The translations under genes and the position numbers were made by a program. A stretch of 64,000 bases of DNA, taken from assembly GCA_964369685.1 (NCBI GenBank), contig CAYJFB010000007.1, forward strand, positions 24,041 through 88,040. Direction: 5' to 3'. Numbering within the stretch: position 1 is the first letter of the stretch; each line of letters begins with the position of its first letter. The notes under the pieces were generated by a model. It had not been told where the DNA came from, ran no database searches, and saw nothing but the letters and a program-made list of their open reading frames with translations. Source of the stretch: Avidesulfovibrio sp964369685. Lineage in GTDB: Bacteria; Desulfobacterota; Desulfovibrionia; Desulfovibrionales; Desulfovibrionaceae. Positions 47,340 to 56,034 of the stretch are shown piece by piece.

Positions 47340-47428
47340 CAGAGCAGCTTGAACTGCGGCACATGAACAGTGCAAAGCACCGGAATGTGCCGCAGGAACA
47401 AGGGGGTCTGGGGGGCATTGCCCCCCAG
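47340..47428 (+). repeat. Dispersed G-hairpin repeat element, copy 4 (plus)
   Basis: Hairpin 1: CTGCGGCACAT (47354-47364) with ATGTGCCGCAG (47385-47395); inner GTGC-AAA-GCAC hairpin (47370-47380). Hairpin 2: CTGGGGGGCA / TGCCCCCCAG (47408-47428). The following A-rich tail becomes the leader of the membrane Fe-S gene. Together with copy 3 it brackets about 210 bases of AT-rich DNA. Confidence 0.85.
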
Positions 47429-47479
47429 AAAAAAAAGAAAAAAAAAAGAAGAAAGAAGAAAAAAGGAATGGAGGTTGTT

Positions 47480-49546
47480 ATGGTGCCGGAGAGCTATATT
47501 GTAGTGAAACAGCTTATTGTGTTGGTGTTACTGGTTGCGGCCTTTGGTCTTTTTACAGTGAAAATTAAAAGACTGGTGGCATTGTTGCAAAGTGTGAAGG
47601 GTTCTATTCCTGTTGCGGTGCCGAATCTTTCGTGTCGATGTACGCCTTCCGGTGACTGTACCTTAAGTGAGCGCGTACGCAACCTCTTCACCGATGTTTT
47701 GGGACAAGCCAACGTCCGCCGCAAGCCGGGTATCGGCTGGGCACATACAGCGATCTTTTTTGGTTTTTTACTTGTTCAGCCGCACTCTTTGGAATTAATG
47801 ATTCGTGGTGTTTTTCCTTCTTTTTCCTTACACCACTGGTTTCCTTCGCTGTATACGGCATTCATGATTATCGGCGACATCATGGCGACGTGTTGTTTGG
47901 CAGGGTTTGGTTATGTGCTCTACAGAAGAATTTCGTTAAAGCCGCATTACCTGCCTGAAAGCCGCGACGCGTTTATGATCATCATGTTCACCACGTTGAT
48001 TGTGTTCACGTATTTGTTACTCAACGCCTTGGGCATGGTTTCAACGTATGCCGCAAACGGCGAACTCTTCACGGGCTTGCCTATTGCAGGCTTTTTGGCA
48101 TGGTTTCTTGATATGCATCGTTGGACTGCCGGTGCACAAAATACTGTCTTTGAAGTCATTTATTGGCTTCATTTGCTTACGATTTTAGGCTTTTTGGTTT
48201 ATATCCCGAGTTCCAAACATTTACACCTGCTGGCAGCGGTTCCCAATGTCGTCTTGAAGCCGCGACAAGTGGAAAAAGCGATCGGTAAAACCGATGTGGA
48301 AAACGAAGACGCCGAAACCTTTGGACTGGGTTTTATTAATGAAATTACATGGAAACAATGTCTTGATTTGTACGCGTGTACAGAATGCGGACGCTGTGAA
48401 GAACAATGTCCCGCTGCAAAATCAGGCAAAGCCCTTTCACCGCGCGCGTTGATTCATGATCTGAAAACAGAACTGTTTGAACAAGCCGATGGCATCTTGC
48501 AATTGAAAGAAGAATTTCCGCAAATCTTGCGTGAAGGCGGACACGTCTTACCACAACAAATTTGGGACTGTACATCGTGTCGGGCGTGCGAAGAAGCGTG
48601 TCCCGTTAATATTCAACATCTGGACTTCATGTTTGAATTGCGCAAACACCAAGTGCTGATGGAAGCGGCCTTTCCCGCAGAACTCGGCGACACCTTCAGT
48701 AATCTTGAAAATCAGTCAAACCCTTGGGGATTCCCTTCGGCGTCGCGCGGCGATTGGGCAAAAGATTTAGACATTCCACATATCTCAGACTGCCCCGATG
48801 CAGAGATTGTGTATGTTGCGGGCTCGGCGTTGTCTCTTGAAGATCGCGGCAAGAAAGTTTCTCAAGCGTTGATGCGTGTGCTGAAGGCTGCAGGGGTCAA
48901 AGTGGCTATCTTGGGCGCAGACGAACAAGATACGGGCGACGACGCCAGACGCAGCGGTAACGAATACCTGGCTCAAATGATTATGCAAACCAACGTTGAA
49001 ATCTTGAACGGCTACGAAGTTAAACGTATTTTGACCGCTTGTCCGCACACATATAATATTTTAAAAAATGAATATCCCGATTTTGGCGGCCATTTTGAAG
49101 TGGTGCATCACACAGAATATCTTGATTCTTTACTGTGTTCGGGACGCCTCAAATTGCCTGAACTTGAAAATTCGCCTTCGCACACATACACCTATCATGA
49201 TTCATGTTATCTTGGGCGCTGGAACAATATTTTTGAAGCACCACGTAAGGTGTTGGGTCGGTTGCGCGGCAGTGGGCTTGTGGAAATGGAAGCGTGCCGT
49301 GAGAAAAATCTTTGTTGCGGCGGCGGCGGCGGCAGAATGTTTATGGAAGAAGATACGGGCGAACGCATCAATCAAATACGCAGTAAACACGCTGTGGCAA
49401 CAGGTGCAGATAGAGTTGCTGTGGCTTGCCCTTATTGCCTGACTATGTTTGTTGACGGGCTTAAAGAAATATCTAGCCCGGTCAAGGCGATGGATATTGC
49501 AGAAATTTTGGACGAACGTATTGCATTAATCAAGAAAACCGAGTAA
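47480..49546 (+). CDS. Membrane Fe-S / HdrD-like oxidoreductase (ETF:menaquinone oxidoreductase type)
   Basis: 688 residues from ATG 47480, chosen for GGAGG 5 bases upstream; the in-frame ORF reaches back into the repeat element and gives an artificial Lys-run leader. Four or five membrane helices of NarI type (about 5-260, with His-rich sites such as GWAHTAIFFGFLLVQPHSLE). Then two 4Fe-4S motifs (CTECGRCEEQCP, CTSCRACEEACP) and two CCG-type domains (TACPHTYNILKNEYP; LCCGGGGGRMF). Same architecture as EMO proteins that take electrons from ETF to menaquinone. Fits the etfBA context. Confidence 0.85.
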   Translation: MVPESYIVVKQLIVLVLLVAAFGLFTVKIKRLVALLQSVKGSIPVAVPNLSCRCTPSGDCTLSERVRNLFTDVLGQANVRRKPGIGWAHTAIFFGFLLVQPHSLELMIRGVFPSFSLHHWFPSLYTAFMIIGDIMATCCLAGFGYVLYRRISLKPHYLPESRDAFMIIMFTTLIVFTYLLLNALGMVSTYAANGELFTGLPIAGFLAWFLDMHRWTAGAQNTVFEVIYWLHLLTILGFLVYIPSSKHLHLLAAVPNVVLKPRQVEKAIGKTDVENEDAETFGLGFINEITWKQCLDLYACTECGRCEEQCPAAKSGKALSPRALIHDLKTELFEQADGILQLKEEFPQILREGGHVLPQQIWDCTSCRACEEACPVNIQHLDFMFELRKHQVLMEAAFPAELGDTFSNLENQSNPWGFPSASRGDWAKDLDIPHISDCPDAEIVYVAGSALSLEDRGKKVSQALMRVLKAAGVKVAILGADEQDTGDDARRSGNEYLAQMIMQTNVEILNGYEVKRILTACPHTYNILKNEYPDFGGHFEVVHHTEYLDSLLCSGRLKLPELENSPSHTYTYHDSCYLGRWNNIFEAPRKVLGRLRGSGLVEMEACREKNLCCGGGGGRMFMEEDTGERINQIRSKHAVATGADRVAVACPYCLTMFVDGLKEISSPVKAMDIAEILDERIALIKKTE

Positions 49547-49648
49547 CAGAGAATTTGTAAATCAGAATGCGTTATATATCAGACAACGTTTAACCTATAC
49601 ATGTAATTCTATACTCAGGTAACAATTTAAGGTCGCAAGGAGAAAAGA

Positions 49649-51430
49649 ATGTCCGCAACATTGGATCCCAAGCAACATGCCGACTGGGAAATTGCACAAG
49701 ATGCAGAAACCCGTATGAAGACAATCTATCAAGTGGCTGAAGACTTGGGCTTGGAAAAAGAAGAACTCCTGCCTTACGGTCATTATATGGGTAAAATTGA
49801 TTACCAATCGGTATTGCGTCGTTTGGGTGATCGTCCTGACGGTAAATATATCAACGTTACCGCAATCACACCCACACCACTCGGTGAAGGCAAATCCACC
49901 ACCACCATTGGTTTGGTGCAAGGTTTGGGACGTCTTGGCAAAAAAGTTTCTGCTGCCATTCGTCAACCTTCCGGCGGCCCCACAATGGGTGTTAAGGGTT
50001 CTGCCGCAGGTGGCGGTCGCTCGCAGTGTATTCCGTTGACACAATACTCTTTGGGCTTTACCGGTGATATCAATGCCGTCATGAATGCCCATAACCTCGC
50101 CATGGTTGCGCTGACTTCACGTATGCAACATGAACGCAACTATGACGATGAAAAATTGGCTAAATTGTCGGGTATGGAGCGTTTGAATATCGATCCGACA
50201 AGTGTAAATATGGGTTGGGTTATCGACTATTGCTGCCAATCTTTGCGTAATATCATTATCGGTATGGACGGCGTAAACGGTAAATCCGACGGGTATATGA
50301 TGCGCTCACGCTTTGATATTGCCGTGTCTTCCGAAGTCATGGCTATTCTTGCCGTGGCAAAAGACCTCAAAGACTTGCGCCGCAGAATGGGACGTATCAT
50401 CGTTGCCTACAACCGCGACGGTAAAGCCATCACCACAGCCGACTTGGAAGTGGATGGCGCAATGACAGCTTGGATGGTTGAAGCAATCAACCCCAACTTG
50501 ATTCAAACCATTGAAGGCCAACCTATTTTGGTTCACGCAGGACCTTTTGCCAATATCGCTATCGGTCAAAGCTCCATCATTGCTGACCGTGTTGGTCTGA
50601 AACTTGCTGACTATCACGTGACGGAATCAGGCTTTGCTGCAGATATCGGCTTTGAAAAATTCTGGAATTTGAAATCGCACTACAGCGGTTTGCAACCCGA
50701 TGCCTCCGTTATCGTTGCAACCGTGCGCGCTCTTAAATGCCACGGCGGCGCACCTGTGCCCGTGCCCGGTAAACCGCTTCCCGAAGAATATTCACAAGAA
50801 AATGTGGAATGGGTGGAAAAAGGTTGCGCAAACCTTCTGCATCACATTGCCACAGTGAAACTCGCAGGCATTTCTCCTGTTGTGTGCATCAATGCATTTG
50901 TGAAAGACACCCCCGCAGAAATCGAAAAAATTCGTGAACTCTGCGTTGCCGCAGGCGCACGTGTTGCCGTTTCCAAACACTGGGAACTCGGCGGCGAAGG
51001 CGCTGAAGAACTCGCCAAAGCCGTTATCGAAGCTTGCGAAGAAAAAACACAAATGGTTCCCCTCTATGATTGGGACGCCCCCGTGCGTGAACGTATCGAA
51101 AAAGTGGCAACCAAAGTATACGGTGCAGACGGCGTTGACTACTCGCCCGAAGCGCTCAGAAAACTTAAGTTGATCGAAAGTGACCCCGAACTCTCTAAGT
51201 TCGGTCTCTGCATGGTGAAAACGCATCTTTCGCTTTCTGATAATCCTGCGCTTAAAGGCGTTCCGAAAAATTGGAGACTCACAATCCGTGATGTGCTGAC
51301 CTTCGGCGGCGCAGAATTTATCGTGCCCGTGGCAGGTTCTATCTCACTGATGCCCGGAACAGGCTCTAACCCCTCGTTCCGTCGTATTGATGTGGATACC
51401 GAAACAGGCAAAGTCAGCGGCGTCTTTTAA
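49649..51430 (+). CDS. fhs: Formate-tetrahydrofolate ligase
   Basis: Interconverts formate + THF + ATP with 10-formyl-THF + ADP. 593 residues, slightly long for the family. P-loop-like TPTPLGEGKSTTTIGLVQGL near 75-94, RQPSGGPTMGVKGSAAGGG, GDINAVMNAHNLAMVAL and PGTGSNPSFRRIDVD near the end. Ribosome site AAGGAG. In this operon it may run in the ATP-forming direction, releasing formate from methyl groups. Confidence 0.96.
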   Translation: MSATLDPKQHADWEIAQDAETRMKTIYQVAEDLGLEKEELLPYGHYMGKIDYQSVLRRLGDRPDGKYINVTAITPTPLGEGKSTTTIGLVQGLGRLGKKVSAAIRQPSGGPTMGVKGSAAGGGRSQCIPLTQYSLGFTGDINAVMNAHNLAMVALTSRMQHERNYDDEKLAKLSGMERLNIDPTSVNMGWVIDYCCQSLRNIIIGMDGVNGKSDGYMMRSRFDIAVSSEVMAILAVAKDLKDLRRRMGRIIVAYNRDGKAITTADLEVDGAMTAWMVEAINPNLIQTIEGQPILVHAGPFANIAIGQSSIIADRVGLKLADYHVTESGFAADIGFEKFWNLKSHYSGLQPDASVIVATVRALKCHGGAPVPVPGKPLPEEYSQENVEWVEKGCANLLHHIATVKLAGISPVVCINAFVKDTPAEIEKIRELCVAAGARVAVSKHWELGGEGAEELAKAVIEACEEKTQMVPLYDWDAPVRERIEKVATKVYGADGVDYSPEALRKLKLIESDPELSKFGLCMVKTHLSLSDNPALKGVPKNWRLTIRDVLTFGGAEFIVPVAGSISLMPGTGSNPSFRRIDVDTETGKVSGVF

Positions 51431-51447
51431 TTGATGGATTGATTTTT

Positions 51448-51470
51448 CTGGGGGGAGAACATCCCCTCAG
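51448..51470 (+). repeat. G-hairpin only, partial relative of the dispersed repeat
   Basis: CTGGGGGGA pairs with TCCCCTCAG (one G-U) between fhs and folD. The A/G-rich tail contains the folD ribosome site. No first hairpin. Confidence 0.6.
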
Positions 51471-51492
51471 AAAAAAGAAAAAGGAGAAAAAG

Positions 51493-52371
51493 ATGGCGGC
51501 GGAAGTCATTAGCGGAACGCAGATGAACAAGGATATTCTTCAGGAGATCACTGAAGAGGTTGCAGTATTGAAAGAGAAGCACGGCATTGTGCCGGGTTTG
51601 GTGACCATTTTGGTTGGCGAAAATCCTGCTTCTGTGAGTTATGTGACCTTGAAGGTCAAGACTGCGTTAAAGCTTGGTTTTAAAGAGATTCAAGACAATC
51701 AGCCTGCGGACATTTCTGAAGCAGATTTGTTGGCGTTGATTGATCAATATAATAAGGATTCGAGCATTCACGGTATTTTGGTACAATTGCCGTTGCCGAA
51801 GCACATCAATGAAGAGCGTGTGATCAATGCCATTGACCCTGACAAAGATGTTGACGGATTCCACCCTGTCAATTTGGGACGCATGGTCTTGAACGACGAC
51901 AAAGGCTTTTTGCCTTGTACTCCTGCAGGCATTAAAGAAATGATTCTGCGTTCGGGTACGGAAACGAGCGGTGCGGAAGTTGTTGTTGTCGGTCGTTCCA
52001 ACATTGTGGGCAAGCCCATTTCAATCATGATGGGACAAAAAGGCGTAGACAGCACAGTAACCATGGTACACACACGCACCAAAGATCTGGCAGAACATTG
52101 CAAACGTGCAGACATCCTGATCGTTGCTGCAGGTGTTCCCGGTCTTGTGAAGCCTGAGTGGATCAAAAAAGGTGCTACGGTTATCGACGTTGGTGTAAAT
52201 CGCGTCGGCATGAATGAAGAAACAGGCAAGGCGATCTTGTCAGGCGATGTGGATTATGATGCGGCTTGCCAAATCGCAGGTAAAATCACACCTGTCCCGG
52301 GCGGCGTCGGCCCCATGACCATTGCTATGTTGATGAAAAATACCCTTCAGTCTGCAAAAAATCATCTGTAA
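51493..52371 (+). CDS. folD: FolD, methylene-THF dehydrogenase/cyclohydrolase
   Basis: Oxidises 5,10-methylene-THF to methenyl-THF and hydrolyses it to 10-formyl-THF. 292 residues from ATG 51493 (AAGGAG upstream). Catalytic region VSYVTLKVKTALKLGF with Tyr and Lys; QLPLPKHINEERVINAIDP; dinucleotide site VVGRSNIVGKPISIMM; C-terminal GDVDYDAACQIAG and TPVPGGVGPMTIAMLM. Links the GcvT product to Fhs. Confidence 0.96.
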   Translation: MAAEVISGTQMNKDILQEITEEVAVLKEKHGIVPGLVTILVGENPASVSYVTLKVKTALKLGFKEIQDNQPADISEADLLALIDQYNKDSSIHGILVQLPLPKHINEERVINAIDPDKDVDGFHPVNLGRMVLNDDKGFLPCTPAGIKEMILRSGTETSGAEVVVVGRSNIVGKPISIMMGQKGVDSTVTMVHTRTKDLAEHCKRADILIVAAGVPGLVKPEWIKKGATVIDVGVNRVGMNEETGKAILSGDVDYDAACQIAGKITPVPGGVGPMTIAMLMKNTLQSAKNHL

Positions 52372-52455
52372 AGAATGTTTTCAGGAAACATTGTTTCAGA
52401 GGTGTGGTTCTTTTCTTTTGATCCCTAAGACAATGTTGCTTTGATTTTTGCTTAA

Positions 52456-52487
52456 AAACACAACGATGATCGTTGTGTTTTTTTTTA
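52456..52487 (+). terminator. Intrinsic terminator after folD
   Basis: AACACAACGA and TCGTTGTGTT with a 3-base loop, followed by nine T. Ends the demethylation/C1 operon. Confidence 0.88.
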
Positions 52488-52517
52488 GTGAAAAGAACGT
52501 CGGCAGCACTTATGACA

Positions 52518-52578
52518 CGGTGCGGTTTGGAGCGTTGATTCGACGCAAAGCGAGGAGAAAACGACACCAACCGCACCG
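52518..52578. repeat. First-hairpin-only relative of the dispersed repeat
   Basis: CGGTGCGGTT (52518-52527) pairs with AACCGCACCG (52569-52578); the centre contains GACGCAAAGCG, like the AAA-loop centre of other copies. No G-run hairpin is attached. Lies between folD and the DUF711 gene. Confidence 0.45.
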
Positions 52579-52607
52579 CGGAAAACAAAAGAAACATCAA
52601 TCCTGTA

Positions 52608-53978
52608 TTAATTCTTTAGGCTGTGGATGGGTGCAGGTATGCGTCCGCCGCGAGCGATGAAGTTTTCGGCATTGCCACCGGGAACAGGAATGATATACGC
52701 CTCTCCCAACAAGCCGCCGTAAGACGCTTTATCGCCGACGCCTTTGCCGGGAACGGGAATCACTCGTACGGCTGTGGTTTTTGAATTGATCATCCCAATA
52801 GCCATTTCATCGGCAATAATTCCTGAAATCGTTGCCGCAGACGTGTCCCCGGGAATGGCGATCATGTCCAAACCGACAGAACACACACTCGTCAACGCTT
52901 CAAGCTTTTCAAGTGTCAAAATACCCGAACGGGTTGCCGCCTCAATACTTGAATCTTCAGATACGGGAATGAATGCGCCCGAAAGCCCGCCGACATGCGA
53001 AGAGGCAAACGCACCGCCCTTCTTTACCGCATCGTTCAGCATCGCCAAAGCTGCCGTTGAGCCGGGTGCGCCAATGGAAGAAAGACCGAGACTTTGAAAA
53101 ATTTCACCTACAGAGTCGCCCACCGCAGGCGTCGGTGCCAACGAAAGATCCGCAACACCAAAAGGCACTCCAAGACGAGAAGCCACCTCTTTACCGATGA
53201 TTTCACCGACTCGCGTGACCTTATAAGCGGTGTTTTTTATCACTTCGGCAACATCACCAAGTGAAATCTGAGGGTTGTTTTCTACCGCACGATCAATGGC
53301 TTTTTTCACCACGCCGGGTCCCGAAACACCCACATTGATCACCACATCAGGCTCGCCCACACCAAGATACGCACCCGCCATAAACGGCACATCAGGCGGA
53401 ATGTTTGCAAAAATGACCAGTTTGGCACAACCAAGACCATCTCTTTCACGCGTGGCTTCGGCGGTATCTAAAATCACCTTGCCAAGCAAGGCCACCGCAT
53501 CCATATTGATCCCCGAACGCGACGTGGCCACGTTGATCGAAGAACAAATCCGATCCGTCACCGCCAAAGACTCAGGCAAAGACTCAATGAGCGCACGCTC
53601 ACCGGGAGTGATGCCCTTCTCAACCAAACAACCAAAACCACCCAAAAAATCAACGCCCGCCTTTTTGGCGCACTCGTCAAGCACCTGACACGCTTTGACC
53701 ATTTGGTCACGCGTGAACGACGCACCGACAACACCCATCGGACTGACACTGATACGTTTGTTCACCACAGGAATCCCATAGCGATCAGCCACATCGTCGC
53801 ACAAAGCCACGAGATTGGCCGCGTATTTATTGATTTTTGAACGGACTTTATAGGCAAACATGTCAAAATCATGGCTTGCACAGTCAAACAGGCTAATACC
53901 CAATGTTACAGTACGCACATCAAGATGCTCGTTCCGTACCATATCAAGGGTGCTCATCACTTCACGTTCTGTCAGCAT
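52608..53978 (-). CDS. DUF711 / UPF0210 family protein
   Basis: 456 residues; the start LTEREVMSTLDMVRNEHLDV and later RISVSPMGVV, INVGVSGPGVVKKAI, SSIGAPGSTAALAML, IPVPGKGVGDKASYGGLLGE match the UPF0210 (PFL-fold) family of glycyl-radical-like architecture but unknown function. Typically encoded with an ACT-domain protein of the UPF0237 type, as here (38 bases apart). Convergent with the C1 operon. Confidence 0.88.
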   Translation of the reverse strand: MLTEREVMSTLDMVRNEHLDVRTVTLGISLFDCASHDFDMFAYKVRSKINKYAANLVALCDDVADRYGIPVVNKRISVSPMGVVGASFTRDQMVKACQVLDECAKKAGVDFLGGFGCLVEKGITPGERALIESLPESLAVTDRICSSINVATSRSGINMDAVALLGKVILDTAEATRERDGLGCAKLVIFANIPPDVPFMAGAYLGVGEPDVVINVGVSGPGVVKKAIDRAVENNPQISLGDVAEVIKNTAYKVTRVGEIIGKEVASRLGVPFGVADLSLAPTPAVGDSVGEIFQSLGLSSIGAPGSTAALAMLNDAVKKGGAFASSHVGGLSGAFIPVSEDSSIEAATRSGILTLEKLEALTSVCSVGLDMIAIPGDTSAATISGIIADEMAIGMINSKTTAVRVIPVPGKGVGDKASYGGLLGEAYIIPVPGGNAENFIARGGRIPAPIHSLKN

Positions 53979-54016
53979 GGCGATTATCCCAAAAAAGCTT
54001 AATGGTGCAAAAAAAA

Positions 54017-54598
54017 TTATAACGGCGAAACTCGATGCAACGCTTCAAAAATATCACGGTGTTGAATACTCATCTGAATGTTGAGTTGTTCGGCTTTCGT
54101 ACGCAACGTCTGCGTAAACGCACTGCGATCAATATCCAAAGGCAATGCCACTTCAAAAACAAAAACACATTGTTGTGGATTTTTTTCCGGCCGAATGGCT
54201 TTCATGTTTTCAATATTTATTTGTTGCGAAGCGAATAAGCGAGTTATGGTTGTAAGGATATCAAGACGATTTGTAACCTTGGGTTCTTCACCTTCCATCG
54301 TGATCACAAACGGTTCACAGGCCTGAGGCTTATTGCCGCATCCCGTTTCAAATGGCCGAATCGTCACCGAAAGATGCATACTTTTTTCTGTAATCCGATT
54401 ATACAAGATTTCCTGAAGTGTGCCGCTTTCCAAACCTTTCGGCAATGTTGCAATGACAATGGCTGCAAACTGATTTTTTAAAATGGTTTGATTGGCTTCT
54501 TCAATGGTACACTCAAGTTCGGAAAGCGTGTCTGCCACCGTATACACCACGCCGGGACAATCAAGCCCGATAATACTGACCACGACTTTGTTGCTCAC
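54017..54598 (-). CDS. ACT-domain protein (GcvR/UPF0237-like, extended)
   Basis: 193 residues with two ACT-like halves: MSNKVVVSIIGLDCPGVVYTVADTL-type start (about 1-90) and a second (about 115-190, ITRLFASQQINIENMKAIRP). ACT domains bind small ligands, often amino acids, and regulate partners. Encoded just upstream of the DUF711 gene, in the usual pairing. Ligand not determinable. Confidence 0.82.
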   Translation of the reverse strand: MSNKVVVSIIGLDCPGVVYTVADTLSELECTIEEANQTILKNQFAAIVIATLPKGLESGTLQEILYNRITEKSMHLSVTIRPFETGCGNKPQACEPFVITMEGEEPKVTNRLDILTTITRLFASQQINIENMKAIRPEKNPQQCVFVFEVALPLDIDRSAFTQTLRTKAEQLNIQMSIQHRDIFEALHRVSPL

Positions 54599-54867
54599 AA
54601 TCTTTTCTCCCGAGGCATTCCCTCAAAAAAACAATAAACGACCGCATGTGGTCGCATGCCTGAAACAGTGTTACAAGGATCATGGTAAAACTTGTTTCAC
54701 TTTCTTTTCTCACTATCTTTTGCCAGTGAAGCGGTGCTCTTGGCAAGTAAAAAAAACTGCGTTACAAACAAATCATTGTGCAGATTGTGACAACTTTGCA
54801 TCATTCCATTTTGAACGTATTGTTTTTTATAATAAAAACGTAAACACTTCTTGCATACGAGCCGCTT

Positions 54868-55197
54868 GTGCGACAAGAACCCATCAAAGTCTTTGGTCAT
54901 GTGACGCCTGCTGATTCCCGCCTGCTCGCGGTTGTTTGTACGGTCTTGGAATCGTGGCACGCCGAGGCAGAGCTGCAGCTCTGCGGAGACGTGCTGTCTA
55001 TCAGCTATGAAGGCACCTTTTTTCCGTTTGACGACGTACTCGACGTACTGCAACCGTTTTTATACGAAAACAGTGTCGGAAAAATAGACCTCATTGACAT
55101 GGAAGCCTGGACACTGACTCGCGCAGCCATTCACGGAACGACAGTGTCGCAAACCACCAGAGACCTCAATACCATACTGGATTTTTCAGGACATTAA
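54868..55197 (+). CDS. Hypothetical protein, 109 aa
   Basis: 109 residues from a GTG with only a weak ribosome site; an alternative internal start is possible. Acidic, alpha/beta (VTPADSRLLAVVCTVLESWH, LLQPF-like helix, KIDLIDMEAWTLTRAAIHG). Not recognised. About 50 bases before the PNPOx-ferredoxin gene, likely co-transcribed. Confidence 0.55.
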   Translation: MRQEPIKVFGHVTPADSRLLAVVCTVLESWHAEAELQLCGDVLSISYEGTFFPFDDVLDVLQPFLYENSVGKIDLIDMEAWTLTRAAIHGTTVSQTTRDLNTILDFSGH

Positions 55198-55247
55198 ACC
55201 TTATAAATAGACATTTTTTCGAACACTAACCCGTTGTGAGACAAACA

Positions 55248-55925
55248 ATGACTATCAAAGATATCTATGCCGCCATTGACAAAGTTGGCTGTATGAGCGT
55301 TGCCACCCACACAGATGACGGCTTACAAAGTCGTATTGTCAGTCTTTGTGGGTTTGATGACGAAGGCTTGTACTTTCTGACCATGAATATCAAGCCGTTT
55401 TATCGGCAAATGAAAAAAAATCCTTCTGTCACATTGTGTGGCATGTTTCCCACCTCACGCAAAGACAGCAAAAACGCTGTGGGACAACCCTATTTTCCTC
55501 CCGGCTTTACTTTGCGTATCAGCGGTGAAGTGCACGAAGTCGATGCAACAGCAATACAACAAAAAGCTGCTGCAGGCAGTGTCGCACATCAGTATGCCCA
55601 CGAAGAGCAAGAACGTTACCCCGCCATGCGCCTTTTCTGTATTTATAAGGGCCATGGCGAGATCTATGACTTTGACTACGAAAAAGAACACCGTGAACAC
55701 AAATTGATTCGAGAACGTTTTGCCTTTGGCGGTGCGGCAATCGTCCCATGGGGTGCGCGGATTGATGCAGAACGCTGCATTGCGTGCGGAGAATGCGCCG
55801 AGGCCTGCACCTTTAACGCCATTCTTGCAGATAAAAAAACGTATCGGTGTCAACCGCAATATTGTGATGAATGCGGTTCTTGTGCGCTTGTGTGTCCGCA
55901 AGCAGCAATTGCCTTTGCCCAATGA
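55248..55925 (+). CDS. PNPOx-like flavin domain fused to 2x[4Fe-4S] ferredoxin
   Basis: 225 residues. Residues 1-150: pyridoxamine-phosphate-oxidase-type split barrel (VATHTDDGLQSRIVSLCGF, DDEGLYFLTMN, LRISGEVHEVD). Residues ~165-225: bacterial ferredoxin with CIACGECAEAC and CDECGSCALVC, binding two [4Fe-4S] clusters. A flavin-Fe-S fusion of this type could pass electrons between a flavin and ferredoxin partners in an anaerobe. Substrate unknown. Confidence 0.85.
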   Translation: MTIKDIYAAIDKVGCMSVATHTDDGLQSRIVSLCGFDDEGLYFLTMNIKPFYRQMKKNPSVTLCGMFPTSRKDSKNAVGQPYFPPGFTLRISGEVHEVDATAIQQKAAAGSVAHQYAHEEQERYPAMRLFCIYKGHGEIYDFDYEKEHREHKLIRERFAFGGAAIVPWGARIDAERCIACGECAEACTFNAILADKKTYRCQPQYCDECGSCALVCPQAAIAFAQ

Positions 55926-55934
55926 TTATATGCC

Positions 55935-56028
55935 CAATGAATACAACAGGACGTCTGCTCCTCAGAACATGCCCTGTTGATTCAGAAGCTCGGTGAACAT
56001 AGACCTCAATGAATAGAACAGGACGTCT
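55935..56028 (+). repeat. 22-bp direct repeat, 72 bp apart
   Basis: CAATGAATACAACAGGACGT(CT) at 55935-55956 recurs with one difference at 56007-56028, just before the cdaR start. It lies between the PNPOx-ferredoxin and cdaR genes. Confidence 0.65.
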
Positions 56029-56034
56029 TACATT

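Noticed and set aside
47003..47428. G-hairpins as ordinary intrinsic terminators
   Set aside because: The hairpins are followed by A runs on one strand and preceded by T runs on the other, and they also occur just before genes; no T tail follows in either reading.
47363..47479. Upstream in-frame extension of the membrane Fe-S protein
   Set aside because: It translates the repeat element and its A-rich tail into an artificial Lys run; ATG 47480 has a proper ribosome site.
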